Below are positions 51,385-60,144 of a stretch of DNA of 64,000 nucleotides, one piece after another (position 1 is the stretch's first letter; the number at the start of each line of letters is the position of its first letter). This stretch comes from JAMLHH01 sp964653095 (lineage in GTDB: Bacteria > Bacteroidota > Bacteroidia > Chitinophagales > JADIYW01), in NCBI GenBank assembly GCA_964653095.1, contig CAZZEH010000002.1:62001-126000 (forward strand). Direction: 5' to 3'. Both the position numbers and the translations under genes were made by a program. The notes under the pieces were generated by a model. It was not told the DNA's origin, did not search any database, and was given only the letters and a program-made list of their open reading frames with translations.

Positions 51385-53310
51385 ATGAACCAAATAAAAA
51401 TAACATTTCCGGATGGCAGCCATCGTGAATATGAGAAAGGAACCACACCGTTAGAAATAGCTAAAAGTATCAGTAACTCACTGGCCAAGAAGATTATTGC
51501 AGCCAAGGTGAACGATAAAGTATGGGAGGTAAATCAACCCATAGAAGATAATGGAGCTTTACAGCTTTTTAAATGGGAGGATGCGGAAGGCAAGGCGGCT
51601 TTCTGGCATTCTTCGGCGCACTTAATGGCTCAGGCCATTTTAGAACTTTATCCTAAAGCTAAACTGACAATTGGACCGGCAATAGAAAGCGGGTTTTATT
51701 ATGATGTTGATTTCGGTGAGGAAACCTTTTCGGAGAACGATTTTGAACGTGTCGAAAAGAAGATGCTGATAAATGCAAAGAAAAGCGCCACTTTTAATAA
51801 ATATTCAGTTTCAAAAAAGGAAGCGTTAGAAGCTTATGCTGATAATGAGTTTAAAACGGAAATGATTCAAAATCTGGAAGATGGGGATATTACATTCTGT
51901 ACACACGATAATTTTACAGACCTGTGCCGAGGTGGTCATATACCACATACCGGATTAATAAAAGCCGTGAAACTGACAAAAGTTTCCGGTGCATACTGGC
52001 GAGGAGATGAACACAAACCGCAGTTAACCAGAGTGTACGGAATATCTTTTCCAAAGCAGGAATTGCTGGATGAGTATGTCAGACAAATTGAAGAAGCCAA
52101 AAAGAGAGATCACCGTAAATTGGGGCGGGAGCTCGAATTGTTTACATTTTCAGACAAGGTTGGAATGGGACTTCCTTTATGGCTTCCTAATGGAACCTTG
52201 ATACGCGATATTTTGGTTGATTTCCTCAAAAAAGAACAGATAAAGAGAGGGTATAAACCGGTAGTAACGCCTCATATTGGTAAAAAGGACTTATATGTAA
52301 CATCCGGGCATTATGAAAAATACGGAAAAGATGCATTTCAGCCTATCAATACACCGGATGAAAATGAGCAGTTCTTTTTAAAACCGATGAACTGCCCTCA
52401 CCATTGTGAAATCTTCAAGACCGTACCCAAGTCATACAGAGAATTACCGTACAGATTAGCAGAATTTGGAACGGTGTACAGATATGAACAGAGCGGTGAA
52501 CTACACGGACTGACAAGGGTGAGAGGATTTACTCAGGATGATGCACATATTTTCTGTACAACTGACCAGCTGAAAGATGAGTTTAAAGAAGTTATTTCTC
52601 TTATCAAATACGTATTTGAACGATTGGGCTTTGAGGATTTTGTAGCTCAAATTTCTCTCAGAGACAAGAAAGATACAAGTAAATATATCGGAACAGATGA
52701 GAATTGGGCGAAGGCTGAAAGTGCAATAATAGAAGCCACTCAGGAAATGGGATTAGATACCGTAACAGAATATGGAGAAGCGGCATTTTATGGACCTAAG
52801 CTTGATTTCATGGTGAAAGATGCGATAGGAAGGTCTTGGCAGTTAGGCACGGTTCAGGTAGATTATAATCTCCCCGAAAGGTTTAATTTGGAATACATCG
52901 GTGCCGATAATGAAAAGCACAGGCCGGTTATGATTCACAGGGCTCCATTTGGCTCTTTGGAAAGGTTTATGGCAATTTTGATAGAAAACTGTGCAGGGAA
53001 TTTCCCGCTTTGGCTGGCTCCAAAGCAAGTAATCATTCTGCCGATTAGCGATAAATTCACACACTTTGCTGAAGATACTCTCAATAAATTGTTATATTCA
53101 GAACTAAGAGCATCTATTGACTCACGTACTGAAAAAATAGGCAAAAAGATTCGGGATGCGGAAATGAGCAAGATTCCTTATATGCTGATTTTGGGAGAAA
53201 AGGAACTGGCAAATGACGTTGTATCGGTGCGTCGCCACGGAACAGGTGATATAGGGCAAATGTCAATAGAAGAGTTTCTAAAAATTCTTACAGAAGAAAA
53301 CTATCATTAA
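51385..53310 (+). CDS. thrS: Threonyl-tRNA synthetase
   Basis: This 641-residue class II synthetase charges tRNA(Thr). It has an N-terminal TGS domain (about 1-62), the editing domain with HSSAHLMAQAI (about 73), the catalytic core with GLPLWLPNGTLIRDIL (motif 1), FLKPMNCPHHCEIF (zinc Cys) and GLTRVRGFTQDDAHIFC (motif 2 region), MIHRAPFGSLERF (motif 3), and the anticodon-binding domain at the end. It is the first gene of thrS-infC-rpmI-rplT, the classical translation cluster. Confidence 0.96.
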   Translation: MNQIKITFPDGSHREYEKGTTPLEIAKSISNSLAKKIIAAKVNDKVWEVNQPIEDNGALQLFKWEDAEGKAAFWHSSAHLMAQAILELYPKAKLTIGPAIESGFYYDVDFGEETFSENDFERVEKKMLINAKKSATFNKYSVSKKEALEAYADNEFKTEMIQNLEDGDITFCTHDNFTDLCRGGHIPHTGLIKAVKLTKVSGAYWRGDEHKPQLTRVYGISFPKQELLDEYVRQIEEAKKRDHRKLGRELELFTFSDKVGMGLPLWLPNGTLIRDILVDFLKKEQIKRGYKPVVTPHIGKKDLYVTSGHYEKYGKDAFQPINTPDENEQFFLKPMNCPHHCEIFKTVPKSYRELPYRLAEFGTVYRYEQSGELHGLTRVRGFTQDDAHIFCTTDQLKDEFKEVISLIKYVFERLGFEDFVAQISLRDKKDTSKYIGTDENWAKAESAIIEATQEMGLDTVTEYGEAAFYGPKLDFMVKDAIGRSWQLGTVQVDYNLPERFNLEYIGADNEKHRPVMIHRAPFGSLERFMAILIENCAGNFPLWLAPKQVIILPISDKFTHFAEDTLNKLLYSELRASIDSRTEKIGKKIRDAEMSKIPYMLILGEKELANDVVSVRRHGTGDIGQMSIEEFLKILTEENYH

Positions 53311-53342
53311 TTTTATATTTTTACACTAAACAAAAAAACAAT

Positions 53343-53891
53343 TTGGCACGAAAACAAAGAGGCTCATACAGAGCAAAAAAAACTAAAGAACACAACCTAA
53401 ATCAGGAAATTAAGGCTTATGAAATCAGACTGGTCGGTGATGGCACAGAGCCGGTAATTATGCGTACGTCCGATGCCATTCGAATGGCCGAAGAGCAAGG
53501 ACTTGATTTGGTGGAGATTTCTCCTAAAGCAAATCCACCTGTTTGTAAAATTCTGGACTATAAGAAATTCCTTTACGAAAAGAAGAAAAAGGAAAAGGAA
53601 ATAAAGGCAAAAGCTCATAAAACAGAAGTAAAAGAGATACGATTTTCTCCCAATACAGATGAACATGATTTAGAGTTTAAAAAGAAGCATGCAATTAAAT
53701 TTTTGCAGGAAGGCTCAAAAGTGAAGATTTATGTACACTTTAGAGGGCGTGCGATAATGTTTAAAGAAAGAGGAGAACTTCTCTTACTGCAATTTGCACA
53801 AAGCTTGGAAGAATACGGAGCTTTGGAACAAATGCCTAATCTGGAAGGTAAAAGAATGATTGCTTTTATAACACCGCATAAAAAGAAGTAA
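53343..53891 (+). CDS. infC: Translation initiation factor IF-3, TTG start
   Basis: This 182-residue factor binds the 30S subunit and checks start-codon pairing. The N-domain (to about 80) has EIKAYEIRLVGDG and DLVEISPKANPPVCKILDYKKF, a lysine-rich linker follows, and the C-domain has EIRFSPNTDEHDLEFKKKHA and VKIYVHFRGR. The frame opens at TTG 53343, 32 bp after thrS, with no usable ATG near. Rare start codons on infC are known from other bacteria and allow IF-3 to limit its own synthesis; the same is inferred here. Confidence 0.93.
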   Translation: MARKQRGSYRAKKTKEHNLNQEIKAYEIRLVGDGTEPVIMRTSDAIRMAEEQGLDLVEISPKANPPVCKILDYKKFLYEKKKKEKEIKAKAHKTEVKEIRFSPNTDEHDLEFKKKHAIKFLQEGSKVKIYVHFRGRAIMFKERGELLLLQFAQSLEEYGALEQMPNLEGKRMIAFITPHKKK

Positions 53892-53943
53892 GCCGGATTT
53901 AAAAATAATTTAAAGCACGATAAAACAAAAGTGTTCATTTTTA

Positions 53944-53973
53944 TTGGATGATAATTTAAAAATTGTATCTTTG
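53944..53973 (+). promoter_or_regulatory. Promoter before rpmI: TTG box, 19 bp, TATCTTTG
   Basis: TTG (53944-53946) and TATCTTTG (53966-53973) have the spacing of the Bacteroidota sigma-A promoter (about 19 bp). The predicted transcript starts about 15-20 bp before the ATG at 53997, so rpmI-rplT can be expressed apart from thrS-infC. Confidence 0.55.
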
Positions 53974-53996
53974 CAATCTCAAAATAATAGGTAGAA

Positions 53997-54194
53997 ATGC
54001 CCAAGCAAAAAACAAATTCGAGCGCAAAGAAAAGATTTAAACTTACAGCAACAGGTAAAGTAAAAAGAGCAAAAGCCTATAAAAGCCATATCCTGACTAA
54101 AAAAAGTAAAAAAAGAAAAAGGAGATTGCGTCAACCGGCTATAGTAGCTCAGGTAGAAATGAATAATGTGAGGAAATTGCTCGTATTAAGTTAA
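53997..54194 (+). CDS. rpmI: 50S ribosomal protein L35
   Basis: This 65-residue basic protein has the L35 features KTNSSAKKRFKLTATGKVKR and AYKSHILTKKSKKRKRRLRQ. It belongs to the large subunit and is encoded 24 bp before rplT. It has its own promoter in the 105-bp gap after infC. Confidence 0.95.
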   Translation: MPKQKTNSSAKKRFKLTATGKVKRAKAYKSHILTKKSKKRKRRLRQPAIVAQVEMNNVRKLLVLS

Positions 54195-54218
54195 TCAAAA
54201 GAAAAAAGTAATAAAGTT

Positions 54219-54563
54219 ATGGCAAGAGCAGTAAATGCTGTCGCGGCTAAAGCAAGAAAGAAAAAAGTTCTGAAACAGGCCAAAGGCTTTTTCGGACGCC
54301 GTAAAAATGTATGGACAGTAGCTAAAAATGCGGTGGACAAAAGTATGCAGTATGCTTATGTAGGCCGCAAGCTTAAAAAGAGAAATTACAGAAGCATGTG
54401 GATAGTACGTATCAATGCAGCTGTAAGAGAATATGGAATGAGTTATTCTGTATTTATGGGAAAATTGCGTGAAGCAGGAATAGATTTAAATCGTAAAACT
54501 CTTGCAGATTTGGCACTAAATAATCCCGAAGCTTTTAAAGCTATCGTAGAAAAGGTTAAGTAA
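54219..54563 (+). CDS. rplT: 50S ribosomal protein L20
   Basis: This 114-residue protein binds 23S rRNA early in assembly. The start ARAVNAVAAKARKKKVLKQAKGFFGRRKN and WIVRINAAVREYGMSYSVFM are diagnostic. In several bacteria L20 represses its own operon by binding the leader; no such leader structure was identified here. It ends the translation cluster and is followed by a terminator. Confidence 0.95.
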   Translation: MARAVNAVAAKARKKKVLKQAKGFFGRRKNVWTVAKNAVDKSMQYAYVGRKLKKRNYRSMWIVRINAAVREYGMSYSVFMGKLREAGIDLNRKTLADLALNNPEAFKAIVEKVK

Positions 54564-54586
54564 AGTACTTTTCATATCAAATGAGT

Positions 54587-54618
54587 CAGGTCATCGTAAA
54601 GGTGACCTGTTTTGTTTT
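54587..54618 (+). terminator. Terminator after rplT
   Basis: CAGGTCA (54587-54593) pairs with TGACCTG (54603-54609), followed by TTTTGTTTTG. It lies 23 bp past the rplT stop. Confidence 0.82.
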
Positions 54619-54724
54619 GACAGGGTAGGGCGGCCATAAATGCGCAACTTAAAAGTCTTATCCTTTTTCCAAATAAATTTATTCAATCCAGGCAGCTTTA
54701 TTTTATGTCGTGAAATAAACCAAA

Positions 54725-54734
54725 CAAACGTTTG
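54725..54734. promoter_or_regulatory. Candidate operator CAAACGTTTG before the SCP2 protein gene
   Basis: The ten bases are a perfect palindrome and match the centre of the site at 15010-15029 before the acyl-CoA carboxylase operon. It lies 61 bp upstream of the ATG at 54796. The surrounding AAATAAA and TTTATTT add weaker outer symmetry. Confidence 0.5.
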
Positions 54735-54795
54735 ATTTATTTTCTTTTTTATCATTCTAAATTTTATATTTGGTTAATTAAAAATAAAAACGAAT

Positions 54796-55116
54796 ATGAC
54801 AGCAAAAGAAATTGTTTTGGGATTGCCTCAAAGATTTAAAGGAGACGAGTCAAGTGAAAACGGTCTTTTTCATTTCCAGCTGGAAGGTGAAGGCGGTGGC
54901 GATTTTACTGTAAGCGTACAGGATGGAGTATGTACTGTGGAAGAAGGATTGGACGGAGAAGCGGATTGTATCATTACTTCTACTGCGGCTGATTTTGAAG
55001 ATGCCGAACTTGGCAGGGTAAACAGGCAAATGGCTGTGATGATGGGTAAAATCAAAATCAGCAACTTAGGAGCTATGTTGAAGTTCCTTTCTTTGTTCGA
55101 AGATTTGAGCGAGTAA
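54796..55116 (+). CDS. SCP2 sterol-binding domain protein, single domain
   Basis: This 106-residue protein is a stand-alone version of the C-terminal domain of the two acyl-CoA dehydrogenases at 4166-7206. Shared positions include IVLGLPQRFKGD, the central VEEGLDGEADCIIT and NRQMAVMMGKIKISNLGAMLKF. SCP2 folds hold fatty acyl-CoA or sterol-like lipids in a hydrophobic tunnel. It may act as a carrier or binding partner of acyl-CoA enzymes. It is monocistronic, with the operator-like CAAACGTTTG site before it and a terminator after. Confidence 0.85.
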   Translation: MTAKEIVLGLPQRFKGDESSENGLFHFQLEGEGGGDFTVSVQDGVCTVEEGLDGEADCIITSTAADFEDAELGRVNRQMAVMMGKIKISNLGAMLKFLSLFEDLSE

Positions 55117-55132
55117 TCTTCTGAGTTTAAAT

Positions 55133-55420
55133 TTATTTGGGCAGCTCTGTATTGGAGCTGCTTTTTTCTTCCTGGGCTCTAAGTCTTTCAAAAGCTTTTT
55201 TCATACTCTTGTGCATATCGGTGAAGTGCGAAATGCATTCTTCAATTAACTCATCGTCCACCAACTTCGACAAGTCTTCCAAATTTGTAATGATGTCGCT
55301 TTGACGAATCTTATAGGTTTGTTCTACCTGACCCATTTCTAATTTAACGGAATAACGCATATTTAGTGCGAATACTGTAATTTTCACATACGGGTGCGGA
55401 ATGGTACCAACTACTCTCAT
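55133..55420 (-). CDS. Conserved hypothetical protein, 95 residues
   Basis: No named domain is recognised. The protein starts with two beta-like strands (VVGTIPHPYVKITVFALNMRYSVKLEMGQVEQTYKIR), followed by alpha-helical acidic and lysine-rich parts (LSKLVDDELIEECISHFTDMHKSMKKAFERLRAQ). There is no signal or membrane segment. It is one base from the membrane protein gene upstream and follows the penicillin acylase gene, so it belongs to a three-gene operon. Real-gene status rests on the tight packing and coding look. Confidence 0.68.
   Translation of the reverse strand: MRVVGTIPHPYVKITVFALNMRYSVKLEMGQVEQTYKIRQSDIITNLEDLSKLVDDELIEECISHFTDMHKSMKKAFERLRAQEEKSSSNTELPK
55141..55167 (+). terminator. 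Terminator of the SCP2 gene, inside the 3' end of the opposing gene
   Basis: GCAGCTC (55141-55147) pairs with GAGCTGC (55155-55161), followed by six T. It begins 25 bp after the SCP2 stop and lies within the last codons of the minus-strand gene 55133-55420. Confidence 0.8.
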
Positions 55421-55421
55421 A

Positions 55422-55844
55422 CTATTTTAAATCTAACTTCAAACTTTTAATTTTCTTGAAACGGGCATTCCTGCCTGAAAATCCCTCGGCTATTAATGTT
55501 CCGCTCAAGGCAAATAATCCGCCTAAAATACTAAATAATCCGGTGCCAATCCAAAGTAGAGTAGAACCGTCTAAACTAATATCTGCGGAACTCCCCAAAA
55601 TATGACCGATTTTGTCCGAAAAAATGAAATTATCTGTACTGGCCAAGAAAAAACAATAAGAAAAGTAATAGATGCCTATACCTATAAATCCTGCCCAAAA
55701 AGAAGTGAAATTAAGCTTGGTGAAAACGGCTATTCCCGACAAAAAGCAGACTGCCGTAAATATCCACCATGGAAAGATTTTACTTAAAAAAAATGTTCCC
55801 AATAAAATGAGTAGAACTTGTATGATAAAAAAGGTTGTTTTCAT
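55422..55844 (-). CDS. Hypothetical membrane protein, four segments
   Basis: This 140-residue protein has four hydrophobic stretches (about 3-20, 24-43, 48-70 and 95-120), with a polar loop DNFIFSDKIGHILGSSADISLDG between the third and fourth. No family is recognised. It sits one base after the penicillin acylase stop and one base before the 95-residue gene, so all three are one transcript. Confidence 0.65.
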   Translation of the reverse strand: MKTTFFIIQVLLILLGTFFLSKIFPWWIFTAVCFLSGIAVFTKLNFTSFWAGFIGIGIYYFSYCFFLASTDNFIFSDKIGHILGSSADISLDGSTLLWIGTGLFSILGGLFALSGTLIAEGFSGRNARFKKIKSLKLDLK

Positions 55845-55845
55845 A

Positions 55846-58254
55846 CTATTGTTTTAATGATTCTAAAGCCTCATCTATGCTAATGAAGAATTTGTGCTTA
55901 AAATATTTTCCTTCTACCCACGCTTCCAAAAAGGTATTGTAAGCCGCAGAACCCGGATTGCCGGATTGTCCGCCGGGGTACATTCCGTAGCCCTGAACTT
56001 TTTTATCCTGAAAATCTATAATAAAACGCACAGACGCTCCCCATCGCGAAGAAGTGGCATTGACTATTCCGCCATAGCCGCCAATTTTTAAATTGCTTTC
56101 AGAAAATTCCTGCAGCATGGAAAGATGTGTTACGCTGGTATTTTTATAAGTTCTGAAATCAGTTTTCTCCGGATTTTTTTCAAACCAGACAATTGTTGAA
56201 TCGAAAGAGATTAAAAGGATATCTTTTAAAGTTTCCTTTCTGGGAGTAGATTGAATATCAAACAGGGCAAAATTCGGATTGTCCCTCATAATGTCTATCG
56301 TCGTGTATTCTGCCGGATAGAGAAAAGTGGCTTCTTCTGTATTTTTCAGTTCATCCCAGGCGATTTTTTCAAACTCATCCCACCACTGATAAAAGAAGGA
56401 AGGCGCATGTGCGTCGTAATCTGTAATATAATCCCAGCTCGCCAAAGCTTTGTACATTTCAGTATGTCCATATTTCTTTTCAATATACGGGAGCATAATA
56501 GGCAGGGCATCACGGGCGTGTACACTCACATTATCATATTGTAACCTTTTCATTTTATTGACGGTGAAATCATTATGCTCTTCCAGATATTCATTTATCC
56601 TTCTGTTTCTGAAGTTTTCATAGTAAAATCCATACACGTAATACGGATAACTCTCGTCCACAGGAATTTGATTGGCAGAACTTAAGAAACCTCTGTTGGG
56701 ATTGAGTGCATGAGGATTGTGTTCATTAGGAATAAACAGATTAAAAATTTGCTGAGTATCCGCATGAGTTAAATCCTGAATAAACTTTCCCTGCTCCGGG
56801 TAACGCACCCAAAACTTTCCCTGTTCCTTTATAGCAATATTGTTTTCAATGTCTGCATATACAAAATTTTGCCCCGGGCACCAATAGTGATTCAAAGCTT
56901 CAAGATAATCCTGATGATTTTGCGCCCGATTGAGCAGATAAAAAGCTTTTAAATCATTGCTCTTATACAAGGCAGTCCAGCTCATAGCCAAGTCTTTTTT
57001 GTCGCCGGCGATATCGTAATCTTTATCATAAACGACAGGACCTATCTTTGTCCATTTGATTTCTTCTTTTACTGACTTGCTGCCTTTTACTTTGTACTTT
57101 TCAATTCTTTTTTCAAATTCAAACCATTCATTTCCAATACGATATTTGTTATCGTCGTCTGATTTCCTTTGCACGGTGTACCAATCTCTGACATCCATTC
57201 CGGCATTCGTCACCCCCCACGCTATGCGGTCATTATACCCAATAATAATTCCCGGAGCTCCGGGCAGCGACACACCATAGACATTCATTCCCGGAGCGTG
57301 AAGCTGCATTTCATACCAAATGGAAGGCAGTGAAAGTGCTAAATGAGGATCGTTGCATAGGATAGGCAGGCCGGATTCTGTTTTGGAACCGTTCACAACC
57401 CAATTGTTACTTCCGAGACCTTTTGGCGGCAGGTAGTAAAATAGTGGATTTTTATAAAAAGATATATCGGACTTACTTCCTTTTTCTTCGTAAGGAGTTG
57501 TCGGAGCATCAATTGCGTTAAATTGGAAAGGAGTATTTACAGGGATGATTGGATCAGGCACGGAAGGTTTATCCGGATATAATACATCAAAGATTTGTCG
57601 GCCAAACTTTTTCAGTGCGTTAGAGTATTCAATGTCGTTATCTCTCCCCGTTAAATCCAAAGCCATATACTTAAGCAATAGGGCAGAATTTAGAGGTACC
57701 CATTTTTCGGGTTTATATCCCATCAGTTTGTATTCGATGGGCAGTTTGCCGCGTTTGGCTTCCGCAATAAATTTATTAACTCCTTTGGTGAAGGCTTCAA
57801 CTGTTTGCTTGGTTATTGAGTCCTCCATCATGAATTCTAAGGCTTCTTCGGCAGACTTTCTTAGTCCCAATCTCCTGTGCCACTTGTCTAATGGTAACGC
57901 TTTTTCTCCAACAATTTCTGCCAGTCTTCCGGATGCGGCATAACTGATAAACTCCATTTGCCAAAGCCGATCTTTAGCCATAGTATATCCTTGTGCAAAA
58001 TATAAATCCTGTTCATTGTCGGCAAAAATATGAGGGATATAATTGTCATCATATACTATTGTAGCTTTGCTGTGGATAGCTTTGAGTTTGGTGACCGTAT
58101 TTTGATTGGGTGAAGTTTCAATATTTGCCCAAAAGCCATGACTGGGACTTAGCAATACTCCCAATGCCGGAGAACTGCTCCGATTCACGCTCAAAATGAC
58201 AGTGATGGTGACGGATACTATGAGAAGTATTATTCCACTGATTTTTTTCAGCAT
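55846..58254 (-). CDS. Penicillin acylase family N-terminal nucleophile hydrolase
   Basis: This 802-residue protein is made as a precursor that is cut into two chains. A membrane or signal segment is at the start (ISGIILLIVSVTITVILSV). The alpha part has YFAQGYTMAKDRLWQMEF. The cut site and catalytic Ser are in LPPKGLGSNNWVVNGSKT (about residue 280). Beta-chain marks are LLCNDPHL-like ILCNDPHLAL and PGIIIGYNDRIAWGVTNAG. Family members open amides such as beta-lactams, acyl-homoserine lactones or N-acyl amino acids; the substrate is not shown here. The ATG at 58254 is used because 58260 is a TTG. Confidence 0.9.
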   Translation of the reverse strand: MLKKISGIILLIVSVTITVILSVNRSSSPALGVLLSPSHGFWANIETSPNQNTVTKLKAIHSKATIVYDDNYIPHIFADNEQDLYFAQGYTMAKDRLWQMEFISYAASGRLAEIVGEKALPLDKWHRRLGLRKSAEEALEFMMEDSITKQTVEAFTKGVNKFIAEAKRGKLPIEYKLMGYKPEKWVPLNSALLLKYMALDLTGRDNDIEYSNALKKFGRQIFDVLYPDKPSVPDPIIPVNTPFQFNAIDAPTTPYEEKGSKSDISFYKNPLFYYLPPKGLGSNNWVVNGSKTESGLPILCNDPHLALSLPSIWYEMQLHAPGMNVYGVSLPGAPGIIIGYNDRIAWGVTNAGMDVRDWYTVQRKSDDDNKYRIGNEWFEFEKRIEKYKVKGSKSVKEEIKWTKIGPVVYDKDYDIAGDKKDLAMSWTALYKSNDLKAFYLLNRAQNHQDYLEALNHYWCPGQNFVYADIENNIAIKEQGKFWVRYPEQGKFIQDLTHADTQQIFNLFIPNEHNPHALNPNRGFLSSANQIPVDESYPYYVYGFYYENFRNRRINEYLEEHNDFTVNKMKRLQYDNVSVHARDALPIMLPYIEKKYGHTEMYKALASWDYITDYDAHAPSFFYQWWDEFEKIAWDELKNTEEATFLYPAEYTTIDIMRDNPNFALFDIQSTPRKETLKDILLISFDSTIVWFEKNPEKTDFRTYKNTSVTHLSMLQEFSESNLKIGGYGGIVNATSSRWGASVRFIIDFQDKKVQGYGMYPGGQSGNPGSAAYNTFLEAWVEGKYFKHKFFISIDEALESLKQ

Positions 58255-58411
58255 AGGCAATATTGTCGGTGTATATAATTGAAATCAAAATATAAAAATT
58301 GTCGCAGAATCGCAATTTATTATAGAAATACTTTCAGTTTTTTTAATAAACTGTTGGAATGAATTGTGCAGAAAAATGGCCTCTGAACCTTGGTGTAATT
58401 TTATAAAACAG

Positions 58412-59254
58412 TCACAGTTTTTCAAAAAGGCACACAGTTTCTTTGGCCTCCCGGACGTCATGCACTCTTATTATTTGAGTACCTTTCGTTAGGGCATACA
58501 TATTAAGGGCTGTCGTCCCCGTAAGTGCGGAGTTGCTTTGCGGAGTGGTATTCAGAGTTTTCCAAATCATGGATTTACGAGAAAAACCAACTAACAAGGG
58601 TCTGTTGAAAATGTGAAACGCTTCAAGTTTTTTCAGTAATTCGAAATTGTGCTTTGTCGTTTTCCCAAATCCAAATCCGGGATCAATAATGATATCCTGA
58701 ATTCCTGCTTCTAATGCTTTTTGAATCTGAATAGCCAATTGGCTCATCACATCCTGCATCAGATTATTGTATGAAGGCTTTTTTTGCATGTTTTCGGGAG
58801 TACCCTGTATGTGCATGAGAATATACGGGACCCGATATTTTGCCGTAACAGAAAAAATATTAGAATCTATAGTACCGCCACTGATGTCATTAATTATATG
58901 AGCTCCGGCGTCAAGGCATGCCTCAGCTACCAAGCTTTGATAGGTGTCTATTGAAATCAGGGTGTCGGGGTGTTTTTTTTGAGCATACTCGATTATTGGC
59001 AACAGTTTGCTGATTTCATCTTTTGGATTGCTCAAAGGAGTTCCGGATTTGGTCGTGGCGGCGCCCAAATCTATCCAGTCTACACCTTCGGATATTATTT
59101 CGTCAATTCTTTTTTTCGCTTGTTTTTCGATGAAATACCTGCCGCCGTCATAAAAAGAGTCTTGGGTAAGATTGACTATTCCCATTATTTGAGGGCGGTT
59201 AAAAGTGTAAAGCTTCCCTTTGCTTTGGATGTTAAATGCGCGAAACAAATGCAT
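58412..59254 (-). CDS. folP: Dihydropteroate synthase
   Basis: This 280-residue TIM-barrel enzyme joins p-aminobenzoate with the pterin pyrophosphate in folate synthesis and is the target of sulfonamides. The signature reads IMGIVNLTQDSFYDGGRY (about 24-41; most homologues have TPDSF where this has TQDSF), with DLGAATTKSGT (about 62), INDISGG (about 120), DPGFGFGKTTKHNFELL (about 195) and the RVHDVREAKE end. The Gln for Pro change lies in the pyrophosphate loop but is seen in a number of Bacteroidota. Single-gene unit. Confidence 0.92.
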   Translation of the reverse strand: MHLFRAFNIQSKGKLYTFNRPQIMGIVNLTQDSFYDGGRYFIEKQAKKRIDEIISEGVDWIDLGAATTKSGTPLSNPKDEISKLLPIIEYAQKKHPDTLISIDTYQSLVAEACLDAGAHIINDISGGTIDSNIFSVTAKYRVPYILMHIQGTPENMQKKPSYNNLMQDVMSQLAIQIQKALEAGIQDIIIDPGFGFGKTTKHNFELLKKLEAFHIFNRPLLVGFSRKSMIWKTLNTTPQSNSALTGTTALNMYALTKGTQIIRVHDVREAKETVCLFEKL

Positions 59255-59340
59255 AAATTGAAACTCTTTTAAGGATGCGGTTTAAATGTATTTGGAAAAA
59301 TGATAAGTGCTGTGAAATAGTTTAAAACAATGGATAAGCT

Positions 59341-60141
59341 TTATTTCTGGGTCTCTATGATTTCACGGCCTATCATAGCTTTTTTTCTTGCGGCACCCCA
59401 CATAAATCCGCCAAGCACCCCATCAGCACGAATCACACGATGGCAGGGTATCAGATAGGCGACAAGATTGCGTCCAACTGCTGCACCCACTGCTCTCGCA
59501 GATTTTGGAGATTCAACTGCATGAGCAATGTCCTGATAAGTTTTTAGCCGACCGCGAGGAATTTCTGTCAGAGCCTTCCACACTTTCAGCTGAAACTTTG
59601 TTCCTTTCAGATGAAGTTTTATGGGAGTCGAAATTTTTTCATCATTGAATACAGCCGGAATTACATCCGAGAAAATACTTTTTTGATGTAACAGACTACT
59701 ATTTGAAAATTGAGCTTTAAGTTTTTTTACAGCTATTTTCTGATCTTCTTCAAAAGATATATAACAGATACCTTTTGGAGTTGAAGCCGCAATTATTTGA
59801 CCATACGGGGTGGGGAGGAACTCATATTCTATTTTTACAGAGTCAATTTCTCCGGCATCCATTTCTTTTATTTCAAAATTCTGTGTGGGGAGGTCAGTTC
59901 TTAGTTCTGTCTGATTAAATAATGATATCTGTGTTTCAGGTTTTAAAATCTTCCGGATGTGTCGGATCTGAATATTTTCCAAAAACGAAACTATTCCGAT
60001 ACTTGACCAGGTTTTAAAAGCTTTGTTGGCATCTTCAAAGGTAATATCCAGCTCTTTGCACGATTCTCTGATAGATTCGGGATTGACATGTTGTACCAAA
60101 TCTTTACTTAAAATAGAGGCGATAATTTCAAAATTGCTCAT
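59341..60141 (-). CDS. Methylated-DNA-protein-cysteine methyltransferase with N-terminal helical domain
   Basis: This 266-residue protein repairs O6-alkylguanine by moving the alkyl group to its own cysteine. The C-terminal half has the active-site LIPCHRVIRADGVLGGF (Cys 233) and the DNA-recognition helix SARAVGAAVGRN. In front lies an RNase-H-like beta domain (about 105-180) and an N-terminal helical part (about 1-75) that takes the place of the AraC-type domain of Ada but has no clear metal-binding cysteines. It is three bases downstream of the VIT transporter gene and so in the same operon. Confidence 0.88.
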   Translation of the reverse strand: MSNFEIIASILSKDLVQHVNPESIRESCKELDITFEDANKAFKTWSSIGIVSFLENIQIRHIRKILKPETQISLFNQTELRTDLPTQNFEIKEMDAGEIDSVKIEYEFLPTPYGQIIAASTPKGICYISFEEDQKIAVKKLKAQFSNSSLLHQKSIFSDVIPAVFNDEKISTPIKLHLKGTKFQLKVWKALTEIPRGRLKTYQDIAHAVESPKSARAVGAAVGRNLVAYLIPCHRVIRADGVLGGFMWGAARKKAMIGREIIETQK

Positions 60142-60144
60142 TTT

